Assembly: GCA_016192455.1 (NCBI GenBank) | Contig: JACPUC010000028.1 | Coordinates: 1 to 64,000 of the forward strand | Reading direction: 5' to 3' | Source of the DNA: Candidatus Tectimicrobiota bacterium | GTDB taxonomy: Bacteria > JACPUC01 | DNA: 64,000 nt | Part shown: one piece after another, positions 63,679 through 64,000 of the stretch | How positions within the stretch are numbered: the first letter of the stretch is position 1 | Layout of the letters: every line of letters starts with the position of its first letter | The notes under the pieces: model-generated | The model's database searches: none | What the model saw: only the letters and a program-made list of their open reading frames with translations | What the model was told of the DNA's origin: nothing | Made by a program: the position numbers and the translations under genes

Positions 63679-64000
63679 TCAACTATAGGTTGAGATCACC
63701 TTGTACTGCTTCCTCTTCAGGGCGTCCACGATCGTGGCGAGGTTCTTTCCCTTAATGCGGAAATAGTAGATGCGCCGCTCGAGATCCTCGTCCGGAGACA
63801 TGCCGACGCTCAAGACCTCACTCCCCTCCTGAGAGATCGTCGCGGAGACATCCTCGAAGGCGCCCTTGCGGTTGCCGAGAATGAGGTCAATCCGCTCGCT
63901 GCCGCTGATGATGCGCATCATCTCGATGAAGACGTCGAGGATATCAGACTCGGTGATGATGCCGACAAGCTCGTCGTGCTCGACCACCGGCAGGCAACCG
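63679..64000 (-). CDS. CBS-domain protein, C-terminal part (truncated by the window edge)
   Basis: The frame is open to the window end and reads CLPVVEHDELVGIITESDIL, the second half of a CBS domain. About 75 residues with an ACT-like pattern follow (ERIDLILGNRKGAFEDVSAT, then LERRIYYFRIKGKNLATIVD). The CBS-plus-ACT arrangement resembles AcuB-type proteins, which sense adenylate-type ligands. The N-terminal part lies outside the window. Confidence 0.8.
   Translation of the reverse strand, partial: GCLPVVEHDELVGIITESDILDVFIEMMRIISGSERIDLILGNRKGAFEDVSATISQEGSEVLSVGMSPDEDLERRIYYFRIKGKNLATIVDALKRKQYKVISTYS

Overview
The window is a GC-rich (roughly 65 percent) bacterial chromosome segment with about 46 supported protein genes. 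I see no rRNA, tRNA, CRISPR or phage genes. The organism is Gram-negative, because it carries an lptC-lptA-lptB lipopolysaccharide-export cluster. The order lptCAB-rpoN-ptsN-hprK-EIIA(Man)-ptsH-ptsI, and the separate rplU-rpmA-obgE-proB operon, are arrangements I associate with Desulfobacterota/Myxococcota-type bacteria and nearby uncultured lineages such as Methylomirabilota, Tectomicrobia or Binatota. Gene content does not settle the phylum.

Region 1 (1-15.5 kb) is accessory catabolism. It holds an orphan periplasmic binding protein, two UbiD-family decarboxylases, an orphan molybdenum-hydroxylase large subunit, an APC-type permease, and a minus-strand three-subunit molybdenum enzyme at 10.9-15.1 kb. 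The FAD subunit of that enzyme carries the extra four-cysteine insert of 4-hydroxybenzoyl-CoA reductase. An IS3-type remnant sits flush against the 3' tail of a vanished permease copy.

Region 2 (15.5-22.6 kb) holds the rplU-rpmA-obgE-proB operon, then a MobB-like molybdenum-cofactor protein, a QueG/RdhA-like iron-sulfur protein, a small zinc-ribbon protein and a third UbiD. Region 3 (22.7-30.8 kb) is a minus-strand run (PIG-L deacetylase, UPF0173 hydrolase, enoyl-CoA hydratase, LivK-like binding protein, zinc-ribbon protein). It faces a fused double-nitrilase whose second domain has lost catalytic residues, and a five-heme cytochrome c.

Region 4 (30.8-50.5 kb) is core: tsaE, lptCAB (LptB with a long C-terminal extension), rpoN, a regulatory PTS without a sugar permease, metK-ahcY, an AMIN-domain amidase, der, an EF-G-like GTPase with altered G motifs, ihfA and a MerR regulator.

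Region 5 (50.6-64 kb) is accessory again. Its highlight is a probable selenoprotein of the GrdB/PrdB-like reductase family (50600-51421, minus): an in-frame UGA splits one open frame and a SECIS-like hairpin follows it. Others are a CopD-like membrane protein, a cytochrome c with NPCAAK repeats, another orphan binding protein beside an isochorismatase-family hydrolase, a SUMF1-fold protein, a VOC protein, an alpha/beta hydrolase, a third molybdenum-hydroxylase large subunit, a TrmA/RlmD-type methyltransferase and a truncated CBS-domain gene.

Together the accessory genes suggest uptake and low-redox or oxygen-independent processing of aromatic or carboxylated compounds (UbiD, molybdenum hydroxylases, CoA enzymes, Sec enzyme). 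The substrates are unknown. A dispersed palindromic repeat family, including one copy with an exchanged core, lies between genes.
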